A model generated the notes under the pieces. That model did no database searches. It saw only the letters and a program-made list of their open reading frames with translations, and was not told the origin of the DNA. Made by a program: the position numbers and the translations under genes. A DNA stretch of 64,000 nucleotides from Pseudomonas azerbaijanoccidentalis (GTDB taxonomy: Bacteria; Pseudomonadota; Gammaproteobacteria; Pseudomonadales; Pseudomonadaceae), in NCBI RefSeq assembly GCF_019145495.1, contig NZ_JAHSTU010000007.1:248001-312000 (forward strand), given 5' to 3'. This document shows positions 34,552 through 42,661 of the stretch, piece after piece (position 1 is the first letter of the stretch; each line of letters opens with the position of its first letter).

Positions 34552-34890
34552 TTACGCTTCGGACTTGGCAGCAGCAGTTTCAACAGCAGCCTTGATGGTG
34601 GTTTGCAGCGAACCGTCTGCAGCCATCTCGGTCATGATGTCGCTACCGCCAACCAGCTCACCACCGACCCACAGTTGCGGGAAGGTTGGCCAGTTAGCGT
34701 ATTTTGGCAGGTTGGCGCGGATTTCCGGGTTCTGCAGGATGTCCACGTACGCAAACTTTTCGCCACATGCCATCACGGCCTGCGCGGCTTTAGCGGAGAA
34801 GCCACACTGCGGGGCATTCGGCGAGCCTTTCATGTAAAGCAGAATGGTGTTGTTGGCAATCTGCTCTTTAATCGTTTCGATGATATCCAT
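34552..34890 (-). CDS. grxD: Monothiol glutaredoxin GrxD
   Basis: A CGFS-type monothiol glutaredoxin of 112 residues, starting at the ATG at 34890 with GAGGTG upstream. The active-site motif CGFS lies near residue 30 (NAPQCGFSAKA), with WPTFPQLWV and GGSDIM as the glutathione-binding parts. These proteins hold and pass [2Fe-2S] clusters with BolA partners and take part in iron sensing. It follows bfd-bfr, grouping iron-storage and Fe-S genes, and matches PA3533 as I recall. Confidence 0.95.
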   Translation of the reverse strand: MDIIETIKEQIANNTILLYMKGSPNAPQCGFSAKAAQAVMACGEKFAYVDILQNPEIRANLPKYANWPTFPQLWVGGELVGGSDIMTEMAADGSLQTTIKAAVETAAAKSEA

Positions 34891-34987
34891 GGAGCACCTC
34901 GGCTGAACTTTCCGACTCATGGGTCGGCACGGTGGCGCATTGTAACGGAAAGCCGAGCGCCCTGCTCGGTCTCTCCGTCAGATCCGG

Positions 34988-37096
34988 TCATGCCGCCGCC
35001 ACAGTCACAGGGACGCCATTGAGCGCCGCATTCCCTGACAGCTCGTCGAGCTGGCATTCATCCGTCAGGTCGTTGGCGCTGGAGCCCGGCTGGCCACTGG
35101 CAATGGTCATCTGTACGCCCGGGCGCGCATGACCCCAACCGTGTGGAAGACTGACCACACCTTTCATCATATCCGGACTTCCCAGCACTTCCACTTCAAT
35201 GACCCCGACCCGCGAGCTGACCCGCACACGCTGGCCGTCGCTCAACCCCCGACTGGCCAGGTCCTGCGGATTCATCAACAACTGATGGCGCGGTTTGCCT
35301 TTCACAAGACGGTGGTAGTTGTGCATCCAGGAGTTGTTACTGCGCACGTGGCGACGGCCGATCATCAACAACTCATCAGCCGCTGGGGCCTGAAGTGTGG
35401 CAAACCGCGCCAGGTCGGACAGGATCGCGGCGGGTGCAGCCTGAATGCGCTGATTGTCGGTTTTCAGACGAGGCGCCAGATTGGCTTTCAACGCGCCCAG
35501 ATCAACCCCGTGAGGATGATCGAACAACGTCGCCAGCGACAGTTTTTGCTCCGAGGCATCGCCGTACTGCCCCATGCGTAAACCACGATCGATCATTTGC
35601 GCCGGCGCGATGGTCGGCTTCAGCTCCTTGCCGGTCTTCGCGGCAAACGCCTTGGCCAGCCCGACGAAAATTTCCCAGTCATGCAACGCACCTTCAGGCT
35701 TGGGCAGGATCGCCCGGTTGAAGCGGCTGACATTGCGCACGGCGAACATATTGAACGTCGTGTCGTAGTGATCGTTTTCCAACGCCGAAGTGGACGGCAG
35801 AATCAGGTCGGCGTACCGCGTGGTTTCATTGATGTACAAGTCGACACTGACCATGAACTCCAGGCCATCCAGTGCTTGCTCCAGTTGACGACCGTTGGGC
35901 GTCGACAACACCGGATTACCGGCCACGGTGATCAACGCACGAACCTGCCCTTCCCCTTCGGTCAGCATTTCTTCGGCCAGCGCCGACACGGGCAGTTCAC
36001 CGGCGTACTCCGGGCGCCCGGAAACCCGACTCTGCCACAAGTTGAAATGCCCACCCGAAGTGGAGGCCACCAGGTCCACCGCCGGCTCAGTGCACAAGGC
36101 GCCGCCAACGCGATCGAGATTACCGGTGACCAGGTTGATCAGTTGCACCAGCCAATGGCAAAGCGTGCCGAACGCCTGGGTCGAGACGCCCATACGCCCG
36201 TAACAAACCGCACTCGGCGCTGCGGCGAAATCCCGCGCCAACTGGCGGATCTGTTCGGCGGGCACTGCACACAGCGGGCTCATGGCGTCGGCGGTGAATG
36301 TCGCGATTGCCTCGCGCACTTGATCCAGTCCGTCCACCGGCAAGTGGCTGTCGCGGGTCAGTCCTTCAGCGAACAACGTGTTCAACAGGCCAAACAGCAA
36401 CGCTGCATCGCCGCCAGGACGCACGAACAAATGCTGATCGGCGATCGCCGCCGTTTCGCTGCGCCGCGGATCGACCACCACCACTTTGCCGCCCCGGGCC
36501 TGAATGGCTTTCAAGCGTTTTTCAACATCGGGCACGGTCATGATGCTGCCGTTGGAAGCCAGCGGATTTCCGCCGAGGATCAGCATGAAGTCGGTGTGAT
36601 CGATGTCCGGGATCGGCAGCAGCAAACCGTGGCCATACATCAAATGACTGGTCAGGTGATGGGGCAATTGGTCGACCGACGTCGCGGAAAACCGATTGCG
36701 GGTTTTCAGCAGGCCGAGAAAGTAATTGCTGTGGGTCATCAGCCCATAGTTGTGCACACTGGGGTTGCCCTGATAGACCGCCACCGCGTTTTGCCCGTGA
36801 CGCTCCTGAATCGCCGCCAGGCGTTCGGCGACAAGGCTGAAGGCGTCTTCCCACTCGATGGGTTGCCATTCGCTGCCAACGCGGCGCATTGGCTGGTGCA
36901 GGCGATCAGGATCATTCTGAATGTCCTGCAGGGCCACAGCCTTGGGGCAGATGTGCCCGCGACTGAACGTATCCAGCGGGTCACCCTTGATCGAGGTGAT
37001 CTGCAGGCTGCCGGATTCGGCCTCGGTGGTTTCAATGGTCAAACCGCAGATGGCTTCACACAGGTGGCACGCACGGTGATGGAGAGTCTTGGTCAT
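34988..37096 (-). CDS. Molybdopterin oxidoreductase of the DMSO reductase family
   Basis: A 702-residue Mo-bis-PGD oxidoreductase. The N-terminal 4Fe-4S binding loop is CHLCEAICGL...HICPKA (Cys at about residues 10, 13, 17 and 50). Domain motifs include ILGGNPLASNGSIMTVPD and a C-terminal molydopterin-dinucleotide-binding domain (SSRVGVIEVEVLG, GWGHARPG). No signal peptide is seen, so it should be cytosolic. The Mo ligand cannot be named with certainty from sequence. It is a single gene with no partner electron-transfer subunits, and the substrate is unknown. It lies between grxD and argF. Confidence 0.88.
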   Translation of the reverse strand: MTKTLHHRACHLCEAICGLTIETTEAESGSLQITSIKGDPLDTFSRGHICPKAVALQDIQNDPDRLHQPMRRVGSEWQPIEWEDAFSLVAERLAAIQERHGQNAVAVYQGNPSVHNYGLMTHSNYFLGLLKTRNRFSATSVDQLPHHLTSHLMYGHGLLLPIPDIDHTDFMLILGGNPLASNGSIMTVPDVEKRLKAIQARGGKVVVVDPRRSETAAIADQHLFVRPGGDAALLFGLLNTLFAEGLTRDSHLPVDGLDQVREAIATFTADAMSPLCAVPAEQIRQLARDFAAAPSAVCYGRMGVSTQAFGTLCHWLVQLINLVTGNLDRVGGALCTEPAVDLVASTSGGHFNLWQSRVSGRPEYAGELPVSALAEEMLTEGEGQVRALITVAGNPVLSTPNGRQLEQALDGLEFMVSVDLYINETTRYADLILPSTSALENDHYDTTFNMFAVRNVSRFNRAILPKPEGALHDWEIFVGLAKAFAAKTGKELKPTIAPAQMIDRGLRMGQYGDASEQKLSLATLFDHPHGVDLGALKANLAPRLKTDNQRIQAAPAAILSDLARFATLQAPAADELLMIGRRHVRSNNSWMHNYHRLVKGKPRHQLLMNPQDLASRGLSDGQRVRVSSRVGVIEVEVLGSPDMMKGVVSLPHGWGHARPGVQMTIASGQPGSSANDLTDECQLDELSGNAALNGVPVTVAAA

Positions 37097-37230
37097 GGCC
37101 AGTCTCTATTTTGTTCTGGGCGGGCAATGTCGGCCGCGGGAACAAAACTATGGCGCGTGCCCCGCTGGCGTGCCAGCGACGTTCGTCTCGTGAATCGGTG
37201 ACCATCAGGCCAGCCGATGGTCGCCGCCCA

Positions 37231-37521
37231 TCAGCTCGATGGCAGTCTTGGCGGCGCTTGCAACTGGATTTCCTGAATAGTTTCGATCTGCTCATGGGCA
37301 ACGTGCACGCCAGTCAGTTCACCGATCAACCGCCAGTGCTCGTCGAGCCCGGTACTGATGGTGGCCATGCGGTCGATCATGCGGCGACCCGCATCCCTTG
37401 TCACTGGATCGCTGCTACGCAGCAATTCGAAAGACATCGAGGTCATTGACGCGGTCAGGTGTGTCAAGGAGCGGGCTGTGAGGCCTAGTAATTCCATTAG
37501 CTGCTGTTCTTTCGATTCCAT
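37231..37521 (-). CDS. Conserved hypothetical protein, 96 residues
   Basis: A small, mostly helical, soluble protein (starting MESKEQQLMELLGLT, then a Thr/Ser/Met-rich helix). No signal peptide or TM segment. AGGAAG lies eight bases before the ATG. No family is recognised. It is a single gene, divergent from argF across a 400-base gap that holds ArgR-like sites. It may be the counterpart of a small hypothetical near PA3536, but I cannot confirm this. Confidence 0.5.
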   Translation of the reverse strand: MESKEQQLMELLGLTARSLTHLTASMTSMSFELLRSSDPVTRDAGRRMIDRMATISTGLDEHWRLIGELTGVHVAHEQIETIQEIQLQAPPRLPSS

Positions 37522-37786
37522 CGCGGTGGCTTCCTGCGTCGCTCGTGATTTATTTATAACCCAGCACTTTGCATTAGCAAATATTTCAGATCAGACGCAC
37601 GGCCCCCAAACTTCGCGAATTACGGACCGCAAACCGACCACCACGGCACCCACAGCGCCCCGTTTGATTGCCAAGCGGCGCAGGCACGGTGTACAAATGC
37701 TTCGCTGCTGTCAGGAAACAGGCTTCAAAAGCGCTACTGCGGTCACCCCGTAGCCCCTCTGAAATCCCCTAAAAACCGTAGCCCTA

Positions 37787-37802
37787 TTGGTAAGACGCGA
37801 CA
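37787..37802 (-). promoter_or_regulatory. ArgR-like half-site upstream of argF
   Basis: On the minus strand TGTCGCGTCTTACCAA fits the ArgR half-site TGTCGC-N8-AA fully. A weaker copy (GGCGCG-N8-AT) starts 20 bases before it on the same strand (near 37807-37822). It is 127 bases before argF. Arginine repression through ArgR is known for argF in P. aeruginosa. Confidence 0.5.
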
Positions 37803-37928
37803 TTTAATTATAAGATCGCGCCTTCCCCTATTTCGTCGCCCCGTGCGGCTTACGCCGCAGGTCTCGCCCGTTGTTCCGTTAAACAAGGCTTTGAGCATCT
37901 GCGGTTTGTAGCAAAAAGGTAGTCAATG

Positions 37929-38849
37929 ATGAGCGCAAGGCACTTTCTCTCCCTGATGGATTGCACGCCCGAAGAGCTGGTCAGCGTGATCCGTCGAGGC
38001 GTTGAGCTCAAAGACCTGCGTAACCGCGGCGTACTGTTCGAGCCCTTGAAAAACCGCGTGCTCGGGATGATTTTCGAGAAGTCCTCGACCCGCACCCGTA
38101 TTTCCTTCGAAGCCGGCATGATCCAGCTCGGTGGCCAGGCGATTTTCCTGTCGCCCCGTGATACCCAACTGGGCCGTGGCGAGCCGATCGGCGACTGCGC
38201 CATTGTCATGTCGAGCATGCTCGACGCGGTGATGATCCGTACCTTTGCCCACAGCAACCTGACCGAGTTCGCCGCCAACTCCCGCGTACCGGTAATCAAC
38301 GGCTTGTCCGACGACCTGCACCCCTGCCAGTTGCTGGCCGACATGCAAACCTTCCTCGAACACCGTGGCTCCATCCAGGGCAAGACCGTGGCCTGGATCG
38401 GTGACGGCAACAACATGTGCAACAGTTATATAGAAGCGGCGATCCAGTTCGACTTCCATCTGCGCGTTGCCTGCCCGGAAGGCTATGAGCCCAATCCCGA
38501 ATTCGTCGCCAAGGCCGGAGACCGCGTCACCATCGTTCGCGATCCGAAAGATGCCGTGCGCGGCGCCCATCTGGTCAGCACTGATGTCTGGACCTCCATG
38601 GGCCAGGAAGAAGAAACCGCCAAGCGCCTTCAGCTGTTCGCCCCTTACCAGGTCAACCGCGCGCTGCTCGACCTGGCAGCGCCGGACGTGTTGTTCATGC
38701 ATTGCCTGCCCGCTCACCGCGGCGAAGAAATCAGTGTCGATCTGCTCGACGACGCGCGTTCGGTGGCCTGGGATCAAGCTGAAAACCGCCTGCATGCACA
38801 AAAGGCCCTGCTCGAGTTTCTCGTCGAGCCGGCGTACCACCACGCATGA
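37929..38849 (+). CDS. argF: Anabolic ornithine carbamoyltransferase
   Basis: It makes citrulline from ornithine and carbamoyl phosphate in arginine synthesis, in the cytosol. It has 306 residues from the second of two adjacent ATGs (37926 and 37929). STRTR lies at residues 53-57, HPCQ near residue 136, and HCLPAHRGEE near residue 260. The length and lack of catabolic arcB context mark the anabolic form. It overlaps the following ABC ATPase gene by four bases (ATGA). ArgR-like half-sites lie upstream. Confidence 0.97.
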   Translation: MSARHFLSLMDCTPEELVSVIRRGVELKDLRNRGVLFEPLKNRVLGMIFEKSSTRTRISFEAGMIQLGGQAIFLSPRDTQLGRGEPIGDCAIVMSSMLDAVMIRTFAHSNLTEFAANSRVPVINGLSDDLHPCQLLADMQTFLEHRGSIQGKTVAWIGDGNNMCNSYIEAAIQFDFHLRVACPEGYEPNPEFVAKAGDRVTIVRDPKDAVRGAHLVSTDVWTSMGQEEETAKRLQLFAPYQVNRALLDLAAPDVLFMHCLPAHRGEEISVDLLDDARSVAWDQAENRLHAQKALLEFLVEPAYHHA

Positions 38850-39955
38850 GCCAGCCATTACTGCTTAACCTGCGCAACCTGGCCTGCGGTTATCAAGACC
38901 AGCGGGTGGTGCAAAATCTCAACCTGCATTTGAACGCCGGTGACATCGGTTGCCTGCTCGGCTCTTCAGGCTGCGGCAAGACCACCACGCTACGCGCCAT
39001 TGCCGGTTTCGAACCGGTGCATGAAGGTGACATTCAACTGGCGGGCGAGACCATCTCCAGCGCCGGTTTCACCCTCGCACCGGAGAAGCGTCGCATTGGT
39101 ATGGTGTTCCAGGACTACGCCCTGTTTCCACACCTGAGCGTGGCCGACAACATCGCCTTCGGCATTCGCAAGCATCCACAAAAGGATCGCGTCACCGAAG
39201 AGCTGCTGGAACTGGTCAACCTCAAAGGCCTGGGCAAGCGCTTCCCCCATGAGCTTTCCGGCGGCCAGCAGCAACGTGTCGCACTGGCCCGCGCCCTGGC
39301 GCCGGAGCCGCAATTGCTGTTGCTCGACGAACCGTTCTCCAACCTCGATGGCGAATTGCGCCGCAAGCTCAGCCACGAGGTTCGCGACATTCTCAAGGCC
39401 CGTGGCACCAGCGCAATTCTGGTGACTCACGATCAGGAAGAAGCGTTCGCCGTCAGCGATCACGTCGGTGTCTTCAAGGAAGGTCGACTGGAGCAGTGGG
39501 ATACGCCCTACAACCTCTATCACGAACCGCTGACGCCGTACGTGGCCAGTTTCATCGGCCAGGGGTACTTCATTCGTGGTCAGTTGAGCAGCCCGGAATC
39601 GGTGCAAACCGAACTGGGCGAGTTGCGCGGAAACCGGGCCTACACCTGGCCGGTGGGCGGCGCGGTGGACGTGTTGCTGCGGCCGGACGATATCGTTTAT
39701 GCGCCAGACAGCGCGTTGAAGGTGCGCATCGTCGGCAAGTCGTTCCAGGGCGCATCAACGCTTTACCGCCTGCAACTGCCGACCGGCACGCAACTGGAGT
39801 CGATCTTCCCGAGCCATGTCGATCATCAGATCGGCGCAGAGGTCGGCATTCGTGTCGCCGCGGAACACCTGGTGCTGTTTCAGGCGAGCGGCAGCATGGC
39901 GGCGCAAATTCCGGCGGTTGAATCCGGTGTTCGGCGGCATAGCACCGCTCACTGA
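38846..39955 (+). CDS. ABC transporter ATPase, PotA/FbpC type, no permease nearby
   Basis: A 369-residue import-type ABC ATPase. Walker A GSSGCGKTTT lies at about residues 39-48, the Q loop at FQDYALFPHL, signature LSGGQQQRVALARAL near residue 140, and Walker B LLLLDEPFSNLD near residue 160. A C-terminal TOBE-like regulatory domain runs from about residue 260. The closest groups are the polyamine/iron/thiosulfate ATPases (PotA, FbpC, CysA); the substrate cannot be assigned. It has no permease or binding-protein gene next to it and is translationally fused to argF transcription. The same pairing exists in P. aeruginosa (PA3537-38, as I recall). Confidence 0.88.
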   Translation: MSQPLLLNLRNLACGYQDQRVVQNLNLHLNAGDIGCLLGSSGCGKTTTLRAIAGFEPVHEGDIQLAGETISSAGFTLAPEKRRIGMVFQDYALFPHLSVADNIAFGIRKHPQKDRVTEELLELVNLKGLGKRFPHELSGGQQQRVALARALAPEPQLLLLDEPFSNLDGELRRKLSHEVRDILKARGTSAILVTHDQEEAFAVSDHVGVFKEGRLEQWDTPYNLYHEPLTPYVASFIGQGYFIRGQLSSPESVQTELGELRGNRAYTWPVGGAVDVLLRPDDIVYAPDSALKVRIVGKSFQGASTLYRLQLPTGTQLESIFPSHVDHQIGAEVGIRVAAEHLVLFQASGSMAAQIPAVESGVRRHSTAH

Positions 39956-39963
39956 AACGGATC

Positions 39964-40038
39964 AAAAGATCGCAGCCTTCGGCAGTTCCTGCATGGCTTG
40001 TGTACGCCAGTAGGAGCTGCCGAAGGCTGCGATCTTTT
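39964..40038. repeat. REP-type inverted pair
   Basis: AAAAGATCGCAGCCTTCGGC and the inverted copy ending GCTGCGATCTTTT, with a spacer of about 20 bases. It lies between the converging ABC ATPase and PhzF genes. Confidence 0.93.
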
Positions 40039-40042
40039 GCTT

Positions 40043-40825
40043 TCAACCCAACATCAGCGTCCCACTCGCCACCAGCGTCGCATTCCCGCCGATCTTCACC
40101 CGATCGCCTTCCAGTCGGCAGAACAACTCGCCACCCCGCGCCGAACACTGGTACGCCGTCAAACCCGACTTGCCCAAGCGCTTGGACCAATACGGAATCA
40201 GGCTGCAATGGGTCGAACCGGTCACCGGGTCTTCATTAATGCCAATGGCCGGCGCGAAGTAACGGGAAACAAAGTCGTGCTTGCTGCCCCGGGCTGTCAC
40301 GATGGCGCCCAGCCATGGCAGTTTTGCCAATGCGGCCATGTCCGGTTTGCAATCGAGCACCGCCTGCTCGGACTCCAGCACCACGAACAATTCATTCGAG
40401 CCCAACACATCGACCGCTTCGACGCCGAGCGCGCGCTCGACGTCCAGGGTCACGCCCACTTCCGACGGGATGATCGCCGGAAAATCCAGCCACAATCGCC
40501 CACTCTCGCGGCTGACACTCAGCGGGCCGGACTTGCAGGTGAAGTCCAGGCGCTCAACCGGTTCCTTGTAGATCTCGAACAAAACGTAAGCACTGGCCAG
40601 CGTTGCGTGGCCGCACAACGGGACCTCGGTGGTCGGGGTAAACCAGCGAATGTGCCAGCCCTGCCCTTCTCGTACGACAAATGCCGTTTCGGCAAGATTG
40701 TGTTCAGCGGCGATCTTTTGCATCAACTCATCGGCGAGCCAGGCGTCCAGCCGATAGACCATTGCCGGGTTGCCACGAAAGGGTTGATCGCTAAACGCGT
40801 CGACCTGATGAAACTCAAGTTGCAT
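40043..40825 (-). CDS. PhzF family isomerase-like protein
   Basis: A 260-residue member of the PhzF/diaminopimelate-epimerase fold family. The start at 40825 (MQLEFHQVDAFSDQPFRGNP) is preferred over an ATG two codons upstream that is too close to GGGAG. The family motifs DAFSDQPFRGNPAMVY with Asp, AEHNLAETAFV with the catalytic-Glu position and CGHATLA are visible. There are no phenazine genes here, so PhzF refers to fold and not to that pathway. It lies alone, upstream of nothing obviously linked. Confidence 0.85.
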   Translation of the reverse strand: MQLEFHQVDAFSDQPFRGNPAMVYRLDAWLADELMQKIAAEHNLAETAFVVREGQGWHIRWFTPTTEVPLCGHATLASAYVLFEIYKEPVERLDFTCKSGPLSVSRESGRLWLDFPAIIPSEVGVTLDVERALGVEAVDVLGSNELFVVLESEQAVLDCKPDMAALAKLPWLGAIVTARGSKHDFVSRYFAPAIGINEDPVTGSTHCSLIPYWSKRLGKSGLTAYQCSARGGELFCRLEGDRVKIGGNATLVASGTLMLG

Positions 40826-40927
40826 AACCATCTCCCTATGTCAGGTCGTCGAGCATGCGGTCGCCGGGGAAAACACACCAGTGACAGAACAGACCGATTT
40901 TCGCCATACAGCGCCGTGTCTGATCCC

Positions 40928-41398
40928 TCAGGCCCGGCCGATGTCAGCGAATGTCGCCTGAGTATGTTCAGCCAGCACCGCCGGTGCCAATTCGACCTCC
41001 AGGCCACGTCGACCGGCGCTGACAAAAATGCTCGCGAAGGGCTGGGCGGAGTTATCTATAAAGGTGCGCAAACGCTTCTTTTGCCCCAACGGGCTGATAC
41101 CGCCTAACAGATACCCCGTCGAACGTTGCGCAGCGGCGGGGTCGGCCATTTCGACTTTTTTCACCCCGGCGGCGTGTGCCAGGCCCTTCAAGTCCAGGCT
41201 GCCGACCACCGGCACCACCGCCACCAGTAACTCGCCTTTCTCGCTCGCCGCCAGCAAGGTCTTGAAGACCTGCGCCGGATCCAGGCCGAGTTTTTCTGCA
41301 GCTTCTAGCCCGTAGGACGCAGCCTTCGGATCATGTTCGTAACTGTGCACTCGGTGTTCGGCCCGAACCTTTTTCAGCAAATCCAATGCGGGTGTCAT
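40928..41398 (-). CDS. ybaK: Cys-tRNA(Pro)/YbaK-type deacylase
   Basis: A 156-residue YbaK/EbsC domain protein that hydrolyses Cys-tRNA(Pro) to prevent mistranslation. The family feature KTLLAASEKGELLVAVVPV is near residue 45 (catalytic Lys segment), and GYLLGGISPLGQKKRLRTF near residue 100 is diagnostic. GGAG precedes the ATG. It is a single gene next to the glycerol regulon, but not functionally related. Confidence 0.9.
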   Translation of the reverse strand: MTPALDLLKKVRAEHRVHSYEHDPKAASYGLEAAEKLGLDPAQVFKTLLAASEKGELLVAVVPVVGSLDLKGLAHAAGVKKVEMADPAAAQRSTGYLLGGISPLGQKKRLRTFIDNSAQPFASIFVSAGRRGLEVELAPAVLAEHTQATFADIGRA

Positions 41399-41592
41399 GA
41401 CAGCTCCAGACTTGGCGGGAGTAAAAAAATCCTGCGCCGGATTCTAGGACATTGATTCATAAAAGGCTCTATCCGGCACCGTTTGCACGGGCAACCCACC
41501 GTCACCCGTTACGATCATTCACCGAACTAATAGTTTCTTTGTGACCAACGGTTCACTTTCGACCTTTGACAGCAGTGTTTCTTGTCTATATT

Positions 41593-41618
41593 TTTTCGTT
41601 TCTGAAACTGTACGAAAA
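41593..41618. promoter_or_regulatory. Candidate GlpR operator upstream of glpF
   Basis: TTTTCGT (41593-41599) and ACGAAAA (41612-41618) form an inverted repeat. Related TTTTCG- and ATGTTCG-type sequences recur before glpD. It is about 120 bases before glpF. Confidence 0.45.
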
Positions 41619-41632
41619 GCCTTACCGCAGTG

Positions 41633-41675
41633 CCCCGCTGTAAACCGGGAACAGGATGGGGATCCTGCCTCGGGG
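41633..41675 (+). other. Structured glpF leader RNA, candidate
   Basis: Outer stem CCCCG (41633-41637) with CGGGG (41671-41675) encloses a hairpin CAGGAT-GGGG-ATCCTG (41652-41667). The linker TAAACCGGGAA joins them. It lies in the probable transcribed leader of glpF, after the GlpR-like site. Its role is unknown. Confidence 0.4.
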
Positions 41676-41715
41676 AAAAACGCGCTTTGACCCTCAAGGA
41701 ATGAAAGCGCCAGAC

Positions 41716-41726
41716 AAGAAAAAAAA
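41716..41726 (+). promoter_or_regulatory. Candidate Hfq/Crc catabolite-activity motif before glpF
   Basis: AAGAAAAAAAA fits the A-rich AANAANAA motif bound by Hfq-Crc in Pseudomonas. It ends 11 bases before the glpF ATG and overlaps its ribosome-site region, so it could give carbon-catabolite repression of glycerol uptake. Confidence 0.45.
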
Positions 41727-41736
41727 TGAGGTTTCA

Positions 41737-42588
41737 ATGACTACTGCTTTAAAACCACCGTCGCTCTCGAGCCAATGCATGGCCGAGTTTTTGGGGACTG
41801 CGCTTCTGATCTTTTTTGGTACCGGTTGCGTTGCCGCGCTCAAGGTCGCGGGCGCCAGCTTTGGATTGTGGGAAATCAGCATCATCTGGGGCGTCGGCGT
41901 GAGTATGGCGATCTACCTGACCGCCGGGGTTTCGGGGGCACACCTCAATCCAGCCGTCAGCATCGCGCTGAGCATTTTTGCCGACTTCGAAAAGCGCAAA
42001 CTGCCGTTCTATATTTTCGCCCAGGTCGCAGGGGCCTTCTGCGGCGCCCTGCTGGTGTACACGCTATACAGCAACCTGTTCTTCGATTTCGAACAAACCC
42101 ACCACATGGTTCGTGGTACTGAAGCCAGCCTCGAATTGGCATCGGTGTTCTCGACGTTCCCCAACCCGAGCCTGTCCACGGCGCAAGCGTTTCTGGTCGA
42201 AGTCATCATTACCGCCATCCTGATGGGCGTGATCATGTCGCTGACCGATGATAACAACGGCCTGCCCAATGGCCCGCTGGCGCCGATCCTGATCGGTTTG
42301 CTGATTGCGGTGATTGGCAGTTCGATGGGGCCGCTGACCGGTTTCGCGATGAACCCGGCTCGTGACTTCGGCCCCAAGCTGATGACTTTCTTCGCGGGCT
42401 GGGGTGAAATTTCCTTCACTGGCGGCCGCGATATTCCGTATTTCCTGATTCCGATCTTTGCACCGATCGTCGGTGCCTGCCTGGGTGCAGCGGCCTATCG
42501 CGGCTTGATTGCCCGCCATCTGCCGAGCGCCGTACCTGCTACAAAGGAAGCACGACCTGCCATTGACGGCAAACCGAGAATTTCTTGA
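41737..42588 (+). CDS. glpF: Glycerol facilitator GlpF
   Basis: An aquaglyceroporin of the MIP family, 283 residues with six TM helices. The two half-helix NPA boxes are HLNPAV (near residue 68) and MNPARD (near residue 206). GAGG lies six bases before the ATG. It opens glycerol entry before GlpK phosphorylation and heads the gene order glpF-glpK-glpR-glpD, the same as in P. aeruginosa. The leader holds a GlpR-like repeat, a structured element and an A-rich motif, each listed separately. Confidence 0.95.
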   Translation: MTTALKPPSLSSQCMAEFLGTALLIFFGTGCVAALKVAGASFGLWEISIIWGVGVSMAIYLTAGVSGAHLNPAVSIALSIFADFEKRKLPFYIFAQVAGAFCGALLVYTLYSNLFFDFEQTHHMVRGTEASLELASVFSTFPNPSLSTAQAFLVEVIITAILMGVIMSLTDDNNGLPNGPLAPILIGLLIAVIGSSMGPLTGFAMNPARDFGPKLMTFFAGWGEISFTGGRDIPYFLIPIFAPIVGACLGAAAYRGLIARHLPSAVPATKEARPAIDGKPRIS

Positions 42589-42661
42589 TACCGTTGGCGC
42601 ATGATCCTGCCGAACAGATCGCGCCAGAACTCGCTCCCTTATTTCGTCCAAGGCAATCGAC

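Noticed and set aside
40043..40825. Phenazine synthesis gene
   Set aside because: PhzF here is a fold-family label; no other phz genes are present in the window.
41630..41690. Cobalamin riboswitch before glpF
   Set aside because: Only the 3' core is loosely similar; the upstream conserved parts are missing and the gene has no cobalamin link. Kept as a leader-RNA finding.
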